A stretch of 64,000 nt of DNA from Actinocatenispora comari (GTDB lineage Bacteria; Actinomycetota; Actinomycetes; Mycobacteriales; Micromonosporaceae). The notes beneath the pieces are model-generated. The model did no database searches. It had not been told where the DNA came from and saw only the letters and a list, made by a program, of their open reading frames with translations. Every line of letters starts with the position of its first letter. The first letter of the stretch is position 1. The position numbers and the translations under genes were made by a program. The stretch spans positions 62,001-126,000 of the forward strand of contig NZ_BOPO01000111.1 of NCBI RefSeq assembly GCF_017312725.1, written 5' to 3'. Below, in pieces: positions 17,898-26,075 of this stretch.

Positions 17898-19358
17898 CTA
17901 CAGCGGGAGGCGGGGGCCGGCGTTGCGCTGCTCGGCGACCCAGGCCTCGACCTCGTCGGCCTTGCGCGGCAGGCCGGCGGACAGGTTCTTCGCGCCGTTC
18001 GCGGTGACCAGCACGTCGTCCTCGATCCGGATGCCCAGACCGCGCAGCTCGGCCGGCACCTTCTCGTCGTCCGGCTGGAAGTAGAGGCCCGGCTCGACGG
18101 TCAGCACGTAGCCCTCCTTCAGCTCGCCGTCCTTGTAGTGCTCCTTGCGTGCCGCGGCGCAGTCGTGCACGTCCAGGCCGAGCATGTGGCTCACGCCGTG
18201 CAGGGTCCAGCGCCGGTAGTACATGTTCTCCTTGTCCAGCGCCTCCTCGGCCGAGGACAGGATGCCGAGCGACTCCAGCCCCTCGGCGAGCACCCGCATC
18301 GAGGTCAGGTGCACCTCGGAGAACTTCACGCCCGGCCGGACGTGGTCCATGCCGGCCTGCTGCGCGGCGTAGACGATCGAGTACACCTCCCGCTGCAGCG
18401 GCGTGAACTGCCCGTTCACCGGTACGGTGCGGGTCACGTCGGCGGTGTAGAGCTGGTTGTTCTCGATGCCCATGTCCATCAGCAGCAGCTCGCCCGGGGC
18501 GGTCCGGCCGTCGTTGCGCACCCAGTGCAGCGTGGTGGCGTGCGGCCCGGCGGCGACGATCGAGTCGTACCCGACGGCGTTGCCGGCGAGCCGCGCGCGC
18601 AGCCCGAAGATGCCCTCCAGCAACCGTTCCGGTACCGGTCGATCGGCCGGCAGGGCGCGCACCACGTCCTCGAAGCCGAGCACCGTGGCGTCGATCGCGT
18701 CCTGCAGCTGGGCGATCTCCCACTCGTCCTTGACCAGCCGCAGCTCGGAGAGGGTGTGGGCCAGTTCCCGATCGCGGGCACCGGCATCGTCGCCGTCGCC
18801 GGTGACCGCGATCCGCTCGTCCACACCGGCGTCGAACCCGCGCAGCACCCGGGTACGGGCCGGGTCGAGGTCGCCGAGCACCTTCTCCAGGTCCTTCACG
18901 TCGGCGGTCTCGACGCCGAGCAGGGTGGACTTCTCCGCCAGGCTGTGCCGCCGGCCGACCCACAGCTCGCCGTACTGCGCGTCGCGGAAGAACTCGTCGG
19001 TGTCGCGCGGCGACCGGGGGTGCCCGTACAGCACGGCGTCGTGGCCGCCGGCGACGGGGCGCAGCACCAGCACCGAGTCCGGGTCGAACTCGCCGGTCAG
19101 GTAGGCGAAGTCGCTGCCCGGCCGGAACGGGTAGAAGCAGTCGTTGTTGCGGACCTTCTCCCGGCCGGTCGGGATCACCAGCGTCTCGCCGGGGAAGGCC
19201 CGGGACAGCTGTTCGCGCCGGCGCGAGTGGCACGGCACCTGGTCGAGCGCGGCGAGGCCGGTCAGCTCCGAGTCGGCCCAGCCTTCCCGCATGAACTTGA
19301 GGTAATTCTCCGGGAATGCCGGGTCGTGGCTGCGTCCCTTGGCCTGCTCGTCGCTCAT
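17898..19358 (-). CDS. pepP: Xaa-Pro aminopeptidase (M24B, PepP-like)
   Basis: 486 residues. The N-terminal creatinase-like domain (aminopeptidase P N-terminal domain, about 40-180) has NNDCFYPFRPGSDFAYLTG. The catalytic pita-bread domain holds the dinuclear metal ligands in order: Asp in LLLMDMGIE, Asp in YTADVTRT, His in HGVSHMLGLDVHD, Glu in TVEPGLYF and Glu in IRIEDDVLV. It removes N-terminal residues ahead of proline in the cytoplasm. The length and both domains are complete. Start ATG at 19358. The gene is followed after 25 bases upstream by the TetR gene of the ABC/YhgE operon on the same strand, so weak read-through is possible. Confidence 0.93.
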   Translation of the reverse strand: MSDEQAKGRSHDPAFPENYLKFMREGWADSELTGLAALDQVPCHSRRREQLSRAFPGETLVIPTGREKVRNNDCFYPFRPGSDFAYLTGEFDPDSVLVLRPVAGGHDAVLYGHPRSPRDTDEFFRDAQYGELWVGRRHSLAEKSTLLGVETADVKDLEKVLGDLDPARTRVLRGFDAGVDERIAVTGDGDDAGARDRELAHTLSELRLVKDEWEIAQLQDAIDATVLGFEDVVRALPADRPVPERLLEGIFGLRARLAGNAVGYDSIVAAGPHATTLHWVRNDGRTAPGELLLMDMGIENNQLYTADVTRTVPVNGQFTPLQREVYSIVYAAQQAGMDHVRPGVKFSEVHLTSMRVLAEGLESLGILSSAEEALDKENMYYRRWTLHGVSHMLGLDVHDCAAARKEHYKDGELKEGYVLTVEPGLYFQPDDEKVPAELRGLGIRIEDDVLVTANGAKNLSAGLPRKADEVEAWVAEQRNAGPRLPL

Positions 19359-19383
19359 GCCTTGCCTCTCCTCGCGTGCACCA

Positions 19384-20136
19384 TCACCCGACCGTATCGC
19401 CCGGGGCCGGGTCCCCCGACGGTATATCGCCCGCCACCGATCCGGGACGCGGCCGGGGCCGCTGCCGGCCCGCCGGTGCGGGTGGCCGGCCGGCCTCCGA
19501 GGCGGGTCGCCGTTCGGTCCACGGTGCGCGACGCCGACCGTCCTCCGGTGCCGGACGCAGCCGGCTCGTCACGATGGCGGACAGCCCGGCGAGCACGTCG
19601 TCGATGTCGCGCTCCGGCTGGAAGACCAGCCAGTCGACCCCGACCACCAGCGCCACCCCGAACAGCGCCGAGGCGGCGAGCCCGACGTCCAGGTCGGCGG
19701 CGAAGTCGCCGGCGGCCACGCCCGCGGCGATCACCTCGCCGATGGTGCCGATCACCTCGCCGCGCACCAGCGCGACGGTCTGGTGCCACTGGTTGTTGGT
19801 CCGCCACATCTCGCTGAGCAGCAGCTGCGCGAACGCCCGGTAGTCCCGCAGGTACGCCAGCTGGGCGGCGACCAGCGCGGGCACCGCCTCGGCGGGCGGC
19901 AGGCCGGCGGTGGCCGCGCGCAGCCGCTCGGTGAGCCGGGCCACGCCGTGCGTCAGCAACTGCTCGAACAGCGCCGTCTTGGAGCCGAAGTTGTAGTAGA
20001 CGGTGCCCTTCGCGACGCCGGCACGGTCGGCGATCGCGTCCACCGTGGTGGCCGCGAAGCCCTGCTCGGCGATCAGCTCGACCGCCGCCGCGTACAGCTT
20101 GTCCCGGGTGGCGTCGCGGCGGTCGGCCTGCTTCAT
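19384..20136 (-). CDS. TetR-family regulator of the ABC/YhgE operon
   Basis: 250 residues. The N-terminal TetR helix-turn-helix is clear (GFAATTVDAIADRAGVAKGT then VYYNFGSKTALFEQLL). The middle is a helical ligand-binding domain. The last 55 residues are Arg/Pro/Gly-rich and probably disordered. Its ATG follows the TAG of the YhgE gene with no base between (TAGATG), so it is the last gene of a three-gene operon and probably represses it. The operator candidate is the dyad-like segment between the two AGTTTTTG repeats upstream of 23183. Confidence 0.92.
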   Translation of the reverse strand: MKQADRRDATRDKLYAAAVELIAEQGFAATTVDAIADRAGVAKGTVYYNFGSKTALFEQLLTHGVARLTERLRAATAGLPPAEAVPALVAAQLAYLRDYRAFAQLLLSEMWRTNNQWHQTVALVRGEVIGTIGEVIAAGVAAGDFAADLDVGLAASALFGVALVVGVDWLVFQPERDIDDVLAGLSAIVTSRLRPAPEDGRRRAPWTERRPASEAGRPPAPAGRQRPRPRPGSVAGDIPSGDPAPGDTVG

Positions 20137-22296
20137 CTACAGCTCCAGATCCGGATGCAGCGTCGTCGGGGTCAGGCGGCGGGAGCGCCGGACCACCAGG
20201 CAGGTCGCCGCGAACGCGGCGGCCCCGAACGCCACCAGGATGCCGGCTCCGCGCAGCACCATGCCGGTCGACCCGCCGCTGATCAGATGGCGCAGACAAT
20301 CGACCACGTACGACATCGGCAGGTACGGGTGGAGCGCGCCGAGGATCGCCGGCGAGGTCTGCAGCGGGTACGTGCCGCCGGCGGTGACCAGCTGGGTGAT
20401 CAGCAGTACCAGCGTGAGCACCCGCCCGGCCGCCCCGAGCGCCGCGCCGAACAGCTGCTGCAGCCCGGTGTAGGCGACCACCGCGGCGGCGAGGAACGCG
20501 AGCATCGCGACCGGACGTACCGGATGCAGGCCGAGGGTGGCCGACAGCACCAGCTCCAGGATGCCGGCCTGCACCACGCCGATCGCCACCGCCGGCAGCC
20601 AGCCGGCCGCCGCCACCCGCCAGGCGGGCGCGCCGGAGACCAGGTGCCGCCGGGTCACCGGGCGCAGCAGCATGTACCCGACCATCGCGCCGACCCACAG
20701 CGACAGGCCCAGGAAGTACGGTGCGAAGCCCTCGCCGTAGCTCGCCGCGGCGTGCCTGGTGGCGCGTTGCAGGTCGACCGGGTCGGCCATCACGTCGGAG
20801 CGCTGCGCCCGCTGCGCGGCGTCGTAGTCCGGGATCTGCTTCGCCCCGTCGGCGAGCCCGTCGGCGAGCGTGGTCGCGCCGTCGGACAGCTTCGACACCC
20901 CGCCGGCGAGCTTTCCGGCGCCGGCGGACAGACTGCCGAGCCCGCCGTCGAGCTGCCGCGCGCCGGTGGACAGCTGGTACAGCCCGCGTTGCAGCTGCTT
21001 GCCGCCGCCGACCGCCTTGGCGGTGCCCTGGTGCAGCTGGTGCGCGCCGGTGGCGAGATCGCCCACCCCGTCGGCCAGCTTGTCGATCCGGTCGCGCGCA
21101 TCGGCCACGTCGTCGGCCAGCTGCGGTGCCTTCTTCGCGATCTCGCGGGCGGTCTTCGCGACCTGCGTCGCGTCCGCCTTGACCTGGTGCAGGCTGTCGG
21201 CGTCGGCGTCGAGCCGGTGCTGCGCCGCCTTGGCCGCCTTGACCGCGTCGCCGGCGGCCTGCCGCGCCTTGCCGAACTCCGGGTCGTTCGCCGCCTCCGG
21301 ATGCTTCTTCGCGTACCCGTCGAGGGCGTCCCGCACCGCCTCGGTGCGCGTCACCGCCTCGTCGACGTACCCGGGCAGGTCGTCGATGTGCTTCGCGACC
21401 GCGTCCGCGCCGTCGGCGAGCAGCAGCGCCGAGTCGTGGATCGAACCGGCGTTGTCGCGCAGGAACGGTTCCACCCGGCCGGTCACTTTGTCCACAGTGG
21501 ACGCAAGCTTCCGGGTACCGGCGGCGGCCTGGCCGGCGCCGGTGTCCAGCTTCGCGGCGCCGGAGTTGAGCGCGATCAGCCCGGTGGTCAGATCGGCCGC
21601 GCCGCGGTGTGCCTGCGCGATGCCGTCGGCGAGGCTGTCCGCGCCCTTCTTCGCGCTGGCCGAGCCGTCCCGCAGCGCGTCGGCGCCGTGCTTCGCGTCG
21701 CCCGCGCCGTCGGCGAGCTGCCCGGCGCCGTCCGCGGCCTGACCGGTCCGGTCGTGCAGGGTGCCGAACGCCAGGTACATCTGGTCGAAGTACCGGCTCG
21801 CCGCGCTGTTCGACGCCGCGGTGCGGATCTCGGCGAAGGCGCTCCGGCCGATCACCCCGGCCAGGTAGTTGTTCGCGTCGTCGGTGGTCAGCCGCAGCCG
21901 CCCGCGCTGCGGCGGCGCCTCGTGCGACGGCGAGACCAGCGCGGTCGAGAACCCGGCCGGGATGGTGAACGTCATCAGGTAGTCGCCGTCCGCGAGCCCC
22001 TTGCGGGCCCGCGCCGCGCTGGTGGCGTGCCAGTCGAAGACGTGCCGGTCGACCAGCTGGTCGACCAGGTCGTCGCCGGCGCTCAGGCTCCGTCCGCCCG
22101 GCTGGTGTGCCGGCCGGTCCTGGTTCACCACCGCCACCGGGATCCGCTTGAGCTCGCCGTACGGGTTCCAGAACGCCCACAGGTACAGCCCGGAGTACAG
22201 CAGCGGGATCAGTGCCAGCGCGCCGATCGCGGCCCGGGTCAGCGGCGCCCGGGTGAACCGGCGCAGCTCCAGCCCGGCCAGCCCCGCGGTACGCAT
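20137..22296 (-). CDS. YhgE/Pip-family membrane protein (ABC-2-type permease fold)
   Basis: 719 residues. One N-terminal transmembrane helix (about 22-42) is followed by a large extracytoplasmic part and five to six C-terminal helices (from about 520). The extracytoplasmic part has the long series of glycine-aspartate heptad-like repeats (GADALRDG, GADSLADG, GAAKLDTG, GAGKLAGG) typical of YhgE/Pip and of the phage-infection protein. Relatives export or shape cell-surface polymers or act in type VII-like systems; the cargo is unknown. Its ATG shares one base with the stop of the ATPase gene (TGATG). A perfect TTGTCCACA lies inside the gene at 21489. Confidence 0.9.
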   Translation of the reverse strand: MRTAGLAGLELRRFTRAPLTRAAIGALALIPLLYSGLYLWAFWNPYGELKRIPVAVVNQDRPAHQPGGRSLSAGDDLVDQLVDRHVFDWHATSAARARKGLADGDYLMTFTIPAGFSTALVSPSHEAPPQRGRLRLTTDDANNYLAGVIGRSAFAEIRTAASNSAASRYFDQMYLAFGTLHDRTGQAADGAGQLADGAGDAKHGADALRDGSASAKKGADSLADGIAQAHRGAADLTTGLIALNSGAAKLDTGAGQAAAGTRKLASTVDKVTGRVEPFLRDNAGSIHDSALLLADGADAVAKHIDDLPGYVDEAVTRTEAVRDALDGYAKKHPEAANDPEFGKARQAAGDAVKAAKAAQHRLDADADSLHQVKADATQVAKTAREIAKKAPQLADDVADARDRIDKLADGVGDLATGAHQLHQGTAKAVGGGKQLQRGLYQLSTGARQLDGGLGSLSAGAGKLAGGVSKLSDGATTLADGLADGAKQIPDYDAAQRAQRSDVMADPVDLQRATRHAAASYGEGFAPYFLGLSLWVGAMVGYMLLRPVTRRHLVSGAPAWRVAAAGWLPAVAIGVVQAGILELVLSATLGLHPVRPVAMLAFLAAAVVAYTGLQQLFGAALGAAGRVLTLVLLITQLVTAGGTYPLQTSPAILGALHPYLPMSYVVDCLRHLISGGSTGMVLRGAGILVAFGAAAFAATCLVVRRSRRLTPTTLHPDLEL

Positions 22297-23183
22297 CACG
22301 CCGCCCCCTGCGCGTCGAGCTCGTCGGTGGCCGGCTCGCCCTGCTCCGGTACCGCGGGTGTCGACCGCCCGCCCGGCCGGTCCGGCGGCGCGGCACCGGC
22401 GCCGGGTTTCGCGGCATCCCGCTCGGCGGGCACGGCGGCTTCGGCGGGAGCGGGGACGGACGGAGTGGCGGCGACGGCGGCGGCTTCGGCGGGAGCGGGG
22501 ACGGCGGCCGGTCGGTGGCGCAGCCGGACGGTCTGGTCGACGGGTGCGTCGCCGGTCTCCCGGCAGGCGGCGAGCACGGTGGTCCCGGCGTCGGCCCGCT
22601 CCCGCAGCACCCGCCACAGCGCGGCCCGCTCGACCCCGTCGGTACCGCCGTCCACGTCGTCGACCACGATCAGCCGCGGCCCGGTCAGCTCGGCGAGCAG
22701 CAGGCACAGCAGCTGCCGCCGGTACGGGTCGAGGTCGCGGCCCAGCGCGTCCGGGTCCAGGTCGAAGCCGGCGGCGGTGACCAGCTCGCGGGCGTGGGTC
22801 CGGCGCCGGCGTGGCTGCCACGGGCCGAGGCCGAGCAGCGCCAGCCGCTCCCGTACGTGTTCGGCGACGGTCAGCGCCGGCTCCGGCTCGTGCGCGCCGT
22901 GCACCAGGCCGAGCGCGGCGAGCCGCTGCACGGCCGGTGCGGTCCGCGGCAGCGGGTGACCGGCGACCGACAGGCTGCCGCGGTTGATCGCGAACCGGCC
23001 GGTGACGGCGAGCAGCAGGCTGGTGCGGCCGCTGCCGGCGGCGCCGGTGACCGCGACGAGCTCGCCCGGCGCGACGTCCAGCTCGACGTCCCGGAACACC
23101 CAGCCGCGCCGGGTGCGCAGCCCCAGTCCGGTGGCCGTGATCCGGGCGCCGGGCGAGGTGTCCTGCTGTCGATGTTGCGCCAC
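22296..23183 (-). CDS. ABC-type ATP-binding protein with degenerate Walker A and signature
   Basis: 295 residues from the GTG at 23183, chosen for GGAGG five bases upstream. The ABC fold is clear (ITATGLGLRTRRGWVFRDVE, ELVAVTGAAGSGRTSLLLAV). However, the invariant Walker A Lys is Arg53 (GAAGSGRT). The LSGGQ signature is absent, with LDPYRRQLLCLLLAEL in its place, and the Walker B end reads VVDDVDGG with Asp for the catalytic Glu. ATP hydrolysis may be weak or lost. The last 80 residues are Ala/Pro-rich and contain a 27-bp direct DNA repeat (22433-22459 and 22478-22504). It is the first gene of the operon with YhgE and TetR and is presumed to be the permease's ATPase partner. Confidence 0.85.
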   Translation of the reverse strand: MAQHRQQDTSPGARITATGLGLRTRRGWVFRDVELDVAPGELVAVTGAAGSGRTSLLLAVTGRFAINRGSLSVAGHPLPRTAPAVQRLAALGLVHGAHEPEPALTVAEHVRERLALLGLGPWQPRRRRTHARELVTAAGFDLDPDALGRDLDPYRRQLLCLLLAELTGPRLIVVDDVDGGTDGVERAALWRVLRERADAGTTVLAACRETGDAPVDQTVRLRHRPAAVPAPAEAAAVAATPSVPAPAEAAVPAERDAAKPGAGAAPPDRPGGRSTPAVPEQGEPATDELDAQGAA

Positions 23184-23220
23184 CGTCTCCTCCAAAAACT
23201 GACCGCTCCGTACAAAAACT
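23184..23220 (-). promoter_or_regulatory. Candidate operator between two AGTTTTTG repeats
   Basis: On the minus strand AGTTTTTG occurs twice (23220-23213 and 23200-23193) flanking the imperfect dyad TGTACGGAGCGGTCA. It lies directly upstream of the ATPase GTG, a suitable place for the operon's TetR protein. Confidence 0.4.
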
Positions 23221-23326
23221 TAGCGCGGGCGTGCCGGCGATGCGCGGTTTCGTGTCATTACTCACGGGTCACTTGCTGGGGGTTGAGTCGAGCCGTATCA
23301 AGTTTCGGCATCGGAATCCAAGGTTG

Positions 23327-23344
23327 AGTTGAGTGCGCTCAACT
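23327..23344. promoter_or_regulatory. Operator-like palindrome AGTTGAG-TGCG-CTCAACT upstream of the MFS gene
   Basis: Perfect 7-bp arms with a 4-base centre, 21 bases before the MFS start at 23365. A related half, TTGAGTCGAG, lies at 23283-23292. Confidence 0.55.
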
Positions 23345-23364
23345 TCGTCGCGAGGATCTCTCGG

Positions 23365-24687
23365 GTGACCGAGAAACGACGCGGTGGGCTGCTCCGCGAG
23401 CACGACTTCCGCCACCTGTGGACCGCCGACCTGGCCAGCCAGCTCGGCACCCGGCTGAGCATGATGGCGCTGCCGCTGCTGGCCGTGATCACCCTGGACG
23501 CCAGTACCTTCCAGGCCGCGGCACTGTCCGCGGCGGAGACGGCCGCCTCGCTGCTGCTCGGCCTGTTCGCCGGAGCGCTGGTCGACCGGATGCGGTGCCG
23601 GCCGGTACTGATCGTGGCCGACCTGGCCCGGTTCGCGCTGCTCGGCTCGATCCCGGTGGCGGCGCTTTTCGGCGTGCTCGGCCTGCCCCAGCTGTACGTC
23701 GTGGCGTTCGCCGCCGGCGTCGGCACCGTTTTCTTCGACACCGCGCACACCACCTACCTGCCCCGGCTGATCGGCCGGGAACACCTGGTCGAGGGCAACT
23801 CGCGACTGGCGAGCAACACCTCGGTCGCCGCGGTCGCCGGCTCGGTCGGCGGCGGGTACCTGGTGCAGCTGTTCACCGCACCGGTGGCGATCGCGGTCGA
23901 CGCGGTGAGCTACCTGTGGTCGGCGCTGTGGCTGGCCACCATCCGTACCGGCGAACCGCGGCCCGCCCGGCCGGCCCGGCCGCGGCTGCTGGGGGAGATC
24001 GGGGAGGGGATCCGGTTCGTCCGGCGCCAGCCGATCCTCGCCGCGATCGCCGGCAACACCGCCACGGTGCTGTTCTTCCAGGCCGCGAACCAGGCGATCA
24101 TGATGGTGTTCCTGGTCCGCGAGGTGCACCTGACGCCCGGGGTGATCGGGTTGCTGGGCACCGTCGGGCTGCTCGGCGCGCTCGCCTCGTCGGCACTGAC
24201 CGGACGGATCGCCCGCCGCCTGGGCAGCGCCCGCGCGCTGTGGGTGTCCACCGTGCTCAACGGCGTCGGCTTCCTGCTGTACCCGCTGACCGGCCCCGGG
24301 CTCGGCCTCGCCTGGTACGTGCTCGCCGGCGGGCTCACCGCGTTCACCATCATCACCCGGCACGTGATGGCGGTGACCGCACGCCAGCAGCTGTGTCCGG
24401 ACCGGCTGCTCGGCCGGGTCAACGCCACGATGGAGCTGATGACGTACGGCATGATGCCGCTCGGCGCGCTGGCCGGCGGGGTGCTCGGCACCCTGCTGGG
24501 GCTGCGTACAACCCTGCTGGTGGCCGGCCTCGCGATCCTCGCCGCCAGCCTGTTCCTGGTGCTGTCGCCGGTGCGCCGGCTGCGCGATCTGCCCGCCGCG
24601 GAACGGTTCGACGTGCCCGCCGCCGCGCCCTCAGCCGGCGTCGGCACGGGGCCGAACGAGGTAGGCGGCGAGCGCGTCACCGAGTAG
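23365..24687 (+). CDS. MFS transporter (MdtH/enterobactin-exporter-like)
   Basis: 440 residues with about 12 hydrophobic helices. The N terminus LLREHDFRHLWTADLASQLG and the loop ALVDRMRCRPVLIVADLARF match the EntS/MacB-neighbour MFS exporters of actinobacteria. It probably exports a drug or a secondary metabolite by proton antiport; the substrate is unknown. The GTG at 23365 is chosen because a palindromic operator would otherwise lie inside the coding region, and GAGGAT lies upstream. The last 57 bases overlap the opposite-strand TetR remnant. Confidence 0.88.
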   Translation: MTEKRRGGLLREHDFRHLWTADLASQLGTRLSMMALPLLAVITLDASTFQAAALSAAETAASLLLGLFAGALVDRMRCRPVLIVADLARFALLGSIPVAALFGVLGLPQLYVVAFAAGVGTVFFDTAHTTYLPRLIGREHLVEGNSRLASNTSVAAVAGSVGGGYLVQLFTAPVAIAVDAVSYLWSALWLATIRTGEPRPARPARPRLLGEIGEGIRFVRRQPILAAIAGNTATVLFFQAANQAIMMVFLVREVHLTPGVIGLLGTVGLLGALASSALTGRIARRLGSARALWVSTVLNGVGFLLYPLTGPGLGLAWYVLAGGLTAFTIITRHVMAVTARQQLCPDRLLGRVNATMELMTYGMMPLGALAGGVLGTLLGLRTTLLVAGLAILAASLFLVLSPVRRLRDLPAAERFDVPAAAPSAGVGTGPNEVGGERVTE

Positions 24688-24795
24688 CCCGGCCGGCACG
24701 GTCCCAGGAGCGGGCAGCGAGGCCACCCGCGCGAAGAACAACTCGTGCGTGCTGCCGAAGCTGGAGTGGACGGCGCCCTTGCTGAACCCGGTCAT
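24631..24795 (-). pseudogene. TetR-family remnant, 54 codons
   Basis: The frame begins at an ATG that overlaps the MerR stop as ATGA and reads MTGFSKGAVHSSFGSTHELF, the recognition helix and helix 4 of a TetR DNA-binding domain. It then passes into sequence without TetR likeness and stops after 54 residues. The first half of the helix-turn-helix and the ligand domain are missing. It looks like the remnant of a regulator deleted when the MerR gene arrived, though a coupled small protein cannot be excluded. It overlaps the 3' end of the MFS gene on the other strand. Confidence 0.6.
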
Positions 24796-25418
24796 GGTCG
24801 GGCGAGGCGGGTCAGCGCGACGCTGGTGTGCGCGAGCTGGTTGACCGCGACCAGGACGGCGACCTGTGCCCGCGCGTTCAGCAGAGTGCTCGTCGCGATG
24901 ACGTCGACCGACCCGTCCCGGGTGACGGCGTCCAGATCGGCGGCGGCGACCGCTTCGAGCGCCCGGGCGCACCGCACCAGGTACTCGGCGGTGAAGGGCA
25001 GTCCGAGCCGCTCGACGGAGCCGAGCGTCACTGCCAGCTGGTCGCGGGCGAGAGTCGGGAGGATCGGCCAGCCGACCTGCTCGCACAGGGCGTCGACGGA
25101 CGCGTGGTGCCGCGCCTCGGGGGCGCTCGGCGCCTCGGCCAGCCAGGCCGCCGTGGCGATCGACTGGCACCGTTCCAGCACGAGGTCCATCCGCTCGCCC
25201 GCGTCGATCGCCCCGGTCAGCTGGCGGATCGACGACAGCGGGGCGTCGAACTCGTCGCGCAGGACCTTGATCAGCACGACGCGTTCGACGTGTTCGGGCC
25301 CGTAGACGGCGGTGCGTTCGTTCTTCAGCGGAGCGCGGGGGACCAGGCCCTCGCGGAGCCAGAACTTGATGGTCGGCGTGGGTACGCCGGTCCGGTCGGC
25401 CAGGGCGCTCAGCTTCAT
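24792..25418 (-). CDS. MerR-family transcriptional regulator
   Basis: 208 residues. The N-terminal MerR winged helix is clear (MKLSALADRTGVPTPTIKFW then LREGLVPRAPLK and YGPEHVERVVLIKVLRDEF). The C-terminal 110 residues are helical without the Cys pair of metal-sensing MerRs, so it likely senses an organic ligand. It is divergent from the DUF2306 gene, with two GGATA-type inverted repeats between them. The stop overlaps the start of the TetR remnant. Confidence 0.9.
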   Translation of the reverse strand: MKLSALADRTGVPTPTIKFWLREGLVPRAPLKNERTAVYGPEHVERVVLIKVLRDEFDAPLSSIRQLTGAIDAGERMDLVLERCQSIATAAWLAEAPSAPEARHHASVDALCEQVGWPILPTLARDQLAVTLGSVERLGLPFTAEYLVRCARALEAVAAADLDAVTRDGSVDVIATSTLLNARAQVAVLVAVNQLAHTSVALTRLARP

Positions 25419-25445
25419 GACGACGACGTGCCTTCCGTGGGAGAT

Positions 25446-25505
25446 GGATAGCCGGTGGCGGGCGGCCTATCCTCGTGGCGCCAAACAGGATACCGGCACT
25501 ATCCT
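25446..25505. promoter_or_regulatory. Two GGATA/TATCC inverted repeats between MerR and DUF2306 genes
   Basis: GGATAG-N15-CTATCC lies at 25446-25472, and AGGATA-N7-TATCCT at 25487-25505, ending one base before the DUF2306 ATG. All four half-sites share GGATA, so one regulator, probably the adjacent MerR protein, could bind both. Confidence 0.6.
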
Positions 25506-25506
25506 C

Positions 25507-26007
25507 ATGGTCATGAATTCCACGGTGGTCACGGTGCACGCGGTGGCGGCGACGTGGATGATCCTGCTGCCGCCGGTTCAGCTGGTGCGCAGGCGCAAGG
25601 ACCGGGCCCACCGGTGGATCGGCCGGTCCTGGGTGGCGAGCGCGTGGACCGTGTGCGTCTCGGGCATGTTCATCTACACCCTCACCGGCGGGTTCACGAT
25701 CTTCCACGCGCTGGCGATCTTCACGTTCGCCACCACGATGCTCGGCGTGATCCAGATCCGGCGCGGGCGGGTCCGCTCGCACGTCGTCAACATGGTCGGC
25801 AGCTGGCTCGGCTCGGTCGTGGCGGGCGCCTTCGCCGCGTTCGTACCGGGACGCGAGATCCCGAAGCTCGCCGTCTCCGATCCCGCTCTGCTCTGGGGCA
25901 TCGCCGGCGGCACCACGGTGGCGGTGACCGCGTGGGTGATCACCGTGCTCGTCGTGATCCGCCCGCGTCGCCGGGCCGTACCCCGGCTGAGCGTGAGCAC
26001 CCGCTGA
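25507..26007 (+). CDS. DUF2306-type small membrane protein
   Basis: 166 residues with four hydrophobic helices. The sequence HAVAATWMILLPPVQLVRRR, RAHRWIGRSWVASAW and HVVNMVGSWLG fits DUF2306-type four-helix membrane proteins, which have conserved His and Arg near helix ends and are related to cytochrome-b561-like folds. Function is unknown. It starts with ATG at 25507 (a second ATG at 25513) immediately after an AGGATA-N7-TATCCT palindrome, so its expression should be switched by the divergent MerR protein. Confidence 0.75.
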   Translation: MVMNSTVVTVHAVAATWMILLPPVQLVRRRKDRAHRWIGRSWVASAWTVCVSGMFIYTLTGGFTIFHALAIFTFATTMLGVIQIRRGRVRSHVVNMVGSWLGSVVAGAFAAFVPGREIPKLAVSDPALLWGIAGGTTVAVTAWVITVLVVIRPRRRAVPRLSVSTR

Positions 26008-26075
26008 TATCACGGGGTGAGAAGCGGATGCGGTGCACGCGGCGCGGCGGGTACCCGACGCGTACGTTGCCGGGC

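Noticed and set aside
19339-22959. A plus-strand open frame of about 1,200 codons opposite the YhgE/ABC genes
   Set aside because: Low-complexity Arg/Gly/Val sequence and an antisense shadow of real genes with clear domains.
20137-23265. A single 1,042-codon frame joining the YhgE gene to sequence upstream
   Set aside because: The upstream part is read in a different frame by the ABC ATPase gene, whose ending overlaps the true YhgE ATG.
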